DNA of 36,825 nt. Source: Sulfurovum sp. (GTDB taxonomy: Bacteria > Campylobacterota > Campylobacteria > Campylobacterales > Sulfurovaceae). The notes beneath the pieces are model-generated. The model saw nothing but the letters and a program-made list of their open reading frames with translations. It was not told the origin of the DNA and ran no database searches. This document shows positions 33,695 through 36,825 of the stretch, piece after piece (positions within the stretch are counted from its first letter, which is position 1; each line of letters starts with the position of its first letter). The position numbers were made by a program, and so were the translations under genes. The stretch covers positions 1 to 36,825 of the forward strand of contig JAGSGJ010000021.1 of the NCBI GenBank assembly GCA_023955225.1, in the 5' to 3' direction.

Positions 33695-33746
33695 TGATTA
33701 ATTTTTAATCACTTTTCTCCTGATTTACTCATCATAATTTTATAAA
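33695..33746 (+). promoter_or_regulatory. amt2 promoter with TGATTAA palindrome
   Basis: Perfect TGATTAA-TTT-TTAATCA at 33695-33711 (centre 33703). The best -10 at matching distance is TATAAA at 33741-33746 (38 bp from the centre), with an overlapping TAAACT at 40 bp. Another -10-like TACAAT lies at 33796-33801 near the gene. Which one is used is uncertain; the operator itself is clear. Confidence 0.7.
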
Positions 33747-33829
33747 CTGCTTTATTTTCGAACAATACACGCTTTCAATTCTTCCCCATAACCGATACAA
33801 TAGTAGCACTAAAATATTAGGGATTAACT

Positions 33830-35002
33830 ATGGAAATAAATTACGTAATAGATACCTTCTTCACTATCTTTGCAATGACCCTCATTATCTTCATGGTACC
33901 GGGTTTTGCAATGCTAGAAGCAGGATTGGTACGAACAAAAAATGTCACTTCTGTGCTTACAGTAAATGTGATGATCTATGCTGTAGCATCAATGGCTTTT
34001 TTACTCATAGGGTATGAGTATGCATTTGGAAGCTGGGATCATCAAGACGGTATGAGCAAATGGGCATTCTTTATGTTTCAAATGGCATTTGTAGGTAAAG
34101 TAGTAAATATTATGAGTGGTGGAGTCAGTGAACGTTCTCGTATATTGCCTTTAGCAGTTTTTACTGTTATGGCAGGAGCATTTATCTATCCTACCATTGT
34201 GAACCTCACATGGGGTGCCAACTTTTTAACCGGAACTGCCTTAGATATTTCAGGACTTACAGACCTTGCTGGATCAACTGTCATCCACTCTACAGGTGGT
34301 TGGGCACTGCTTGCAGCTATCCTCATTATGGGACCTAGACGTGGTAGATACAAAGATGGTAAAGTCCGTGTTATACCCGCATCTAACATTCCTTTAGTCA
34401 CATTGGGAGCTTTATTACTCTGGATAGGTTGGTTTGGATTTAATGGTGGGTCTGTCGGGGCTATCTCATCAAAAGAAAATGCGGATGCAGTTGCACTGAC
34501 TATTATGAATACCAATACAGCAGGTCTTGCAGGTGCCATTGTAGGTTGGTTGCTGACTTACTATAGATACAAAAAATTTGATATCACGATGATACTCAAT
34601 GGTGCATTAGGTGGACTTGTAGCAGTCACAGCAGGACCTGACCAATATGATATTCATACACCTATTTTAATTGGTGCAATTGGTGGTGCTCTAGTCGTTT
34701 TATTTGTACCAATTTTTGATAAATTCAGAATGGATGACCCAGTGGGTGCCTTATCTGTACACTTAGTGAATGGTATCTGGGGTACATTGGCAGTAGGTAT
34801 TTTTGTAGCAGATGTAAGCATCTGGACACAATTAAAAGGTATACTTGTGGTAGGTATTATTGTTTTTCCGCTTTCATGGATAACAATTTACACTATTAAC
34901 AAAATCTTTGTACTTCGTGCGGGTGATGAAGAGCAACTTGAGGGAATCGATGCTACAGAATGTGGTATAGAATCATATCCTGAATTTAAACGTAGTATTT
35001 AA
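33830..35002 (+). CDS. amtB: Ammonium transporter Amt (second, divergent copy)
   Basis: Second ammonium channel, 390 residues, without the signal peptide of amt1: it starts directly with the first membrane helix (FFTIFAMTLIIFMVPGFAMLEAGLVRTKN). Pore histidines are His153 in STVIHSTGGWA and His311 in LSVHLVNGIWGTL. Pore-proximal FQMAFVGKVVNIMSGGVSER differs from the amt1 version, so this is a different Amt subfamily rather than a recent duplicate. The cytoplasmic tail is EEQLEGIDATECGIESYPEF, typical for this group. It is controlled by its own TGATTAA operator and is followed by glnK2. Different affinity or direction of use from amt1 is plausible but cannot be read from sequence. Confidence 0.95.
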   Translation: MEINYVIDTFFTIFAMTLIIFMVPGFAMLEAGLVRTKNVTSVLTVNVMIYAVASMAFLLIGYEYAFGSWDHQDGMSKWAFFMFQMAFVGKVVNIMSGGVSERSRILPLAVFTVMAGAFIYPTIVNLTWGANFLTGTALDISGLTDLAGSTVIHSTGGWALLAAILIMGPRRGRYKDGKVRVIPASNIPLVTLGALLLWIGWFGFNGGSVGAISSKENADAVALTIMNTNTAGLAGAIVGWLLTYYRYKKFDITMILNGALGGLVAVTAGPDQYDIHTPILIGAIGGALVVLFVPIFDKFRMDDPVGALSVHLVNGIWGTLAVGIFVADVSIWTQLKGILVVGIIVFPLSWITIYTINKIFVLRAGDEEQLEGIDATECGIESYPEFKRSI

Positions 35003-35013
35003 GGAGATAAATG

Positions 35014-35355
35014 ATGAAAAAAATAGAAGCAATAATCAAACCATTTAAACTTGAAGATGTAAAAGATGCTCTTGTAGAAATAGGTATAGAAGGAATGACT
35101 GTATCTGAAGTAAAAGGGTACGGAAGACAACAGGGTCACTCAGAACTTTACAGAGGTGCTGAATATGTGGTTGAATTTATTCCTAAAGTAAAGATAGAGA
35201 TCGTTGTAAGTACAGATGATTATGTTAACAAAGCGATAGAAGCCATCTCAACTGCAGCAAAAACAGGAAAAATTGGTGATGGTAAGATCTTTGTATCTGA
35301 TATCTCTAAAACAATTCGTATCAGAACAGACGAAGAGGACGAAGAAGCTCTGTAA
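35014..35355 (+). CDS. glnK: PII signal protein GlnK (second copy)
   Basis: Second GlnK, 113 residues from ATG 35014. An ATG three bases earlier would add one Met, but 35014 has the better seven-base spacing from AAGGAG (35001-35006) and gives the conserved start MKKIEAIIKPFKLEDVKDAL with Tyr51 in the T-loop. AAGGAG overlaps the amt2 stop codon, so the two genes are coupled. Residues 1-65 match glnK1 almost exactly. The region 66-100 (VSTDDYVNKAIEAISTAAKT, SDISKTIRIRT) differs. Partner is presumably Amt2. The strong 5' identity points to duplication of glnK next to an unrelated amt, or gene conversion. Confidence 0.96.
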   Translation: MKKIEAIIKPFKLEDVKDALVEIGIEGMTVSEVKGYGRQQGHSELYRGAEYVVEFIPKVKIEIVVSTDDYVNKAIEAISTAAKTGKIGDGKIFVSDISKTIRIRTDEEDEEAL

Positions 35356-35380
35356 GTACTAGGTGTACTTACAAGAGCTT
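35345..35380. terminator. Long hairpin over the glnK2 stop codon
   Basis: AAGCTC-TGTAAGTAC and GTACTTACA-GAGCTT pair over 35345-35380 with one bulged A (35374), about 15 bp of stem and a 5-base loop. The glnK2 stop codon TAA (35353-35355) is inside the left arm. It lies 13 bp before the stop of converging yigZ and probably ends both transcripts. Confidence 0.65.
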
Positions 35381-35393
35381 ATGAAGAGGCACT

Positions 35394-35951
35394 TTAGCCT
35401 TTTCCTTCTTTAAACACTTCAATCTTTTCTTCACTCCCTGTTAACTTCCAAACCACTTTATCAACACAAAAATCACGTTCATACTTCGTAAGATCTAATT
35501 GTTTAAGTCTATAGAGTGTTTTATCCACTTCATTATAGTTGGTAGAAAACATATAAATGATTTCTTTTTCATAAGGAACAAGTTTAGCCTCTTTCAATAC
35601 ATTTTTTACAGCCAAAGCATACGCTCTAGCCATACCGCCTGTACCAAGCTTTATACCACCAAAATAACGTACTATCAGTACGGCACAGTTAATGAGTTCT
35701 TCACCCCTTAAAACATTGAGTGCAGGAACACCTGCACATCCTTTTGGTTCTCCATCATCAGAAGAGTTTTCAACAATTTGCCCAAATTCATTCAAATAAC
35801 GTAAGGCATAGACAACATGATTTGCTTTGGGATGCTCTTTTTTAAGTTTTTCTTGTAACCCTTTATATTCTGACATAGGAACAAGATGGGCAATGAATTT
35901 TGAGCGGTTTACCTCTGTGGTTATGATAGCAGGTGAAGATAGAGTATACAT
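35394..35951 (-). CDS. yigZ: YigZ/IMPACT family protein (UPF0029)
   Basis: Conserved protein related to eukaryotic IMPACT/YIH1, with an N-terminal ribosomal S5-like fold and a ferredoxin-like C-terminal domain; the biochemical role is unclear. 185 residues from ATG 35951, with GTG 35954 as an alternative. Seen: the family motif SSDDGEPKGCAGVPALNVL and VRYFGGIKLGTGGMARAYALA, then the C-terminal domain from about 115. It follows hemH by nine bases on the same strand, so both are one operon. No clear ribosome-binding site is visible, suggesting coupling to hemH translation. Confidence 0.92.
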   Translation of the reverse strand: MYTLSSPAIITTEVNRSKFIAHLVPMSEYKGLQEKLKKEHPKANHVVYALRYLNEFGQIVENSSDDGEPKGCAGVPALNVLRGEELINCAVLIVRYFGGIKLGTGGMARAYALAVKNVLKEAKLVPYEKEIIYMFSTNYNEVDKTLYRLKQLDLTKYERDFCVDKVVWKLTGSEEKIEVFKEGKG

Positions 35952-35960
35952 CACTTTATG

Positions 35961-36825
35961 CTAAGATGTAAGACTCTCATCATAGCTTTGTGCTGCTCCA
36001 CAACATAAGCAGACACTACAATCTGAACAAAAAGAGATACTTTTGGGCTTCTCTGACGTATGTTGACTGACATACTTTAGTATTAAGTTTACAAACGCAT
36101 CACTGTCATTCATACACTGAGCTACTATGTAGTCATCATATTTGATCTTATCAGCAATTTCACGATGCTCTATATCTAGTTCAAAGAGTGTCTCAGAATT
36201 ATCAATAGTAAAGGCCAATGGATAAATAAGCACTTTTCTATTAACCGGATTACGTAATACATCTACAAGATTAGGTTCTAACCATGTAGAATTTCCAACC
36301 TTGGATTGATACACTAATTTTACATTTTTAAAGTGTATCCCCTTTAAATCAAGTAAAGTTTTGATAGCACTAACATTAGATTCAACTTGTCTTTGGTACG
36401 GATCACCTGCTTCTATGATACTTACAGGTAAACCATGTGCGGACAAAAGTAGATCGTGTTCAGATATATCTTTATCATCTATGGCTTTTTCTATCTGCTC
36501 CACATTCGCTTTAATATAATCAATATCATCATAATATTGACATGTCAACATAGTAATTTTAGGATGATAATTTAAAGCTTTACATCGAGACACAATATCT
36601 TCATAGGAAGAAAGTGTTGTTGTCGTTGAATACTGTGGATAAAGGGGAAAAAGTAAGAGTTCCTCAATCCCTTCTTCCATACACTTTTTTAATGCCACAT
36701 CAGCAAAAGGAGGTACATAGCGCATTGCAGCATAAATAGGCATATCCAAACTATGTTTAAGTTTTTCTATTAATTCCTGTGTTAACCCAGATAAAGGAGA
36801 TTTACCGCCTAGTTCTGCATAACTC
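35961..36825 (-). CDS. hemH: Ferrochelatase HemH (5' end beyond window)
   Basis: Inserts iron into protoporphyrin to make haem. The frame is open through the window edge, reading SYAELGGKSPLSGLTQELIEKLKHSLDM (listed in parts: GGKSPLSGLT is the family's early motif), so the N-terminus is outside. Seen: LLFPLYPQYS, catalytic His in LLSAHGLPVSII, VYQSKVGNSTWLEP and catalytic Glu in FTIDNSETLFELDIE. The C-terminus is unusual: SFCSDCSVCLCCGAAQ has five cysteines in ten residues, followed by a short tail. Some ferrochelatases hold a 2Fe-2S cluster with C-terminal cysteines, so a cluster is possible here. It heads a unit with yigZ. The call is firm. Confidence 0.94.
   Translation of the reverse strand, partial: SYAELGGKSPLSGLTQELIEKLKHSLDMPIYAAMRYVPPFADVALKKCMEEGIEELLLFPLYPQYSTTTTLSSYEDIVSRCKALNYHPKITMLTCQYYDDIDYIKANVEQIEKAIDDKDISEHDLLLSAHGLPVSIIEAGDPYQRQVESNVSAIKTLLDLKGIHFKNVKLVYQSKVGNSTWLEPNLVDVLRNPVNRKVLIYPLAFTIDNSETLFELDIEHREIADKIKYDDYIVAQCMNDSDAFVNLILKYVSQHTSEKPKSISFCSDCSVCLCCGAAQSYDESLTS

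Noticed and set aside
36747..36749. TTG at 36749 as the hemH start
   Set aside because: The frame continues to the window edge with recognisable ferrochelatase sequence (GGKSPL), so the gene is truncated by the window.

Overview
The window looks like chromosome of a Campylobacterota bacterium (formerly Epsilonproteobacteria), probably a free-living Sulfurovum- or Sulfurimonas-like lineage. The reasons are AT-rich DNA, small tightly packed and often overlapping genes, a GyrA with Asn at the quinolone position (as in Helicobacter), short ExbB/ExbD, and a mix of envelope and nitrogen-assimilation genes. Family calls rest on motif recognition; no database search was run.

Layout. 1-2263 (-): gyrA, 3' end outside. 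2431-3248 (+): exbB-exbD, followed by about 430 bp without a gene that holds a nested inverted-repeat element. 3685-5476 (-): selO with a small thioredoxin. 5561-6298 (+): yebC-type gene. 6378-6515 (-): a 45-residue secreted peptide gene. 6673-8268 (-): ABC-F ATPase. 8382-11622 (-): tight cluster lolA-rmuC-ppk2-arsC. 11797-15659 (+): secA and a LolC/E permease. 15673-16623 (-): unknown exported repeat protein, then a 270-bp composite palindrome (16670-16939). 16942-19533 (-): AsmA-like giant, overlapping head-to-head with mltG (+). 20490-20918 (+): single-domain globin behind an FNR-type site.

From 20973 to 35355 the window is almost entirely nitrogen acquisition: a PP2C phosphatase/kinase fusion, a NarK-type nitrate transporter, sirohaem synthase CysG, a single 1306-residue chain joining sirohaem nitrite reductase to molybdopterin nitrate reductase, a DUF234-like protein, a miniature NtrC-like regulator, a coupled PAS/pseudokinase protein, and two amt-glnK pairs. 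Together these would import nitrate, reduce it to ammonium, make the sirohaem this needs, import ammonium directly, and sense nitrogen status through GlnK. 35394-36825 (-) holds yigZ and a 5'-truncated hemH.

The main discovery candidate is a regulatory circuit. A perfect palindrome TGATTAA-N3-TTAATCA occurs four times, only upstream of narK, the mini-NtrC gene, amt1 and amt2; a degenerate copy lies upstream of cysG. At narK, cysG and amt1 its centre is 40-41 bp upstream of a sigma70-like -10 box, and about 38-40 bp at amt2. At the regulator's own promoter it covers the -10. The regulator keeps the Fis-type helix-turn-helix of NtrC but has lost the receiver domain, the GAFTGA loop and the arginine fingers. 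It therefore looks like a sigma54-independent nitrogen regulator that activates the transport and assimilation promoters and represses itself, possibly signalled by the PAS partner and GlnK.
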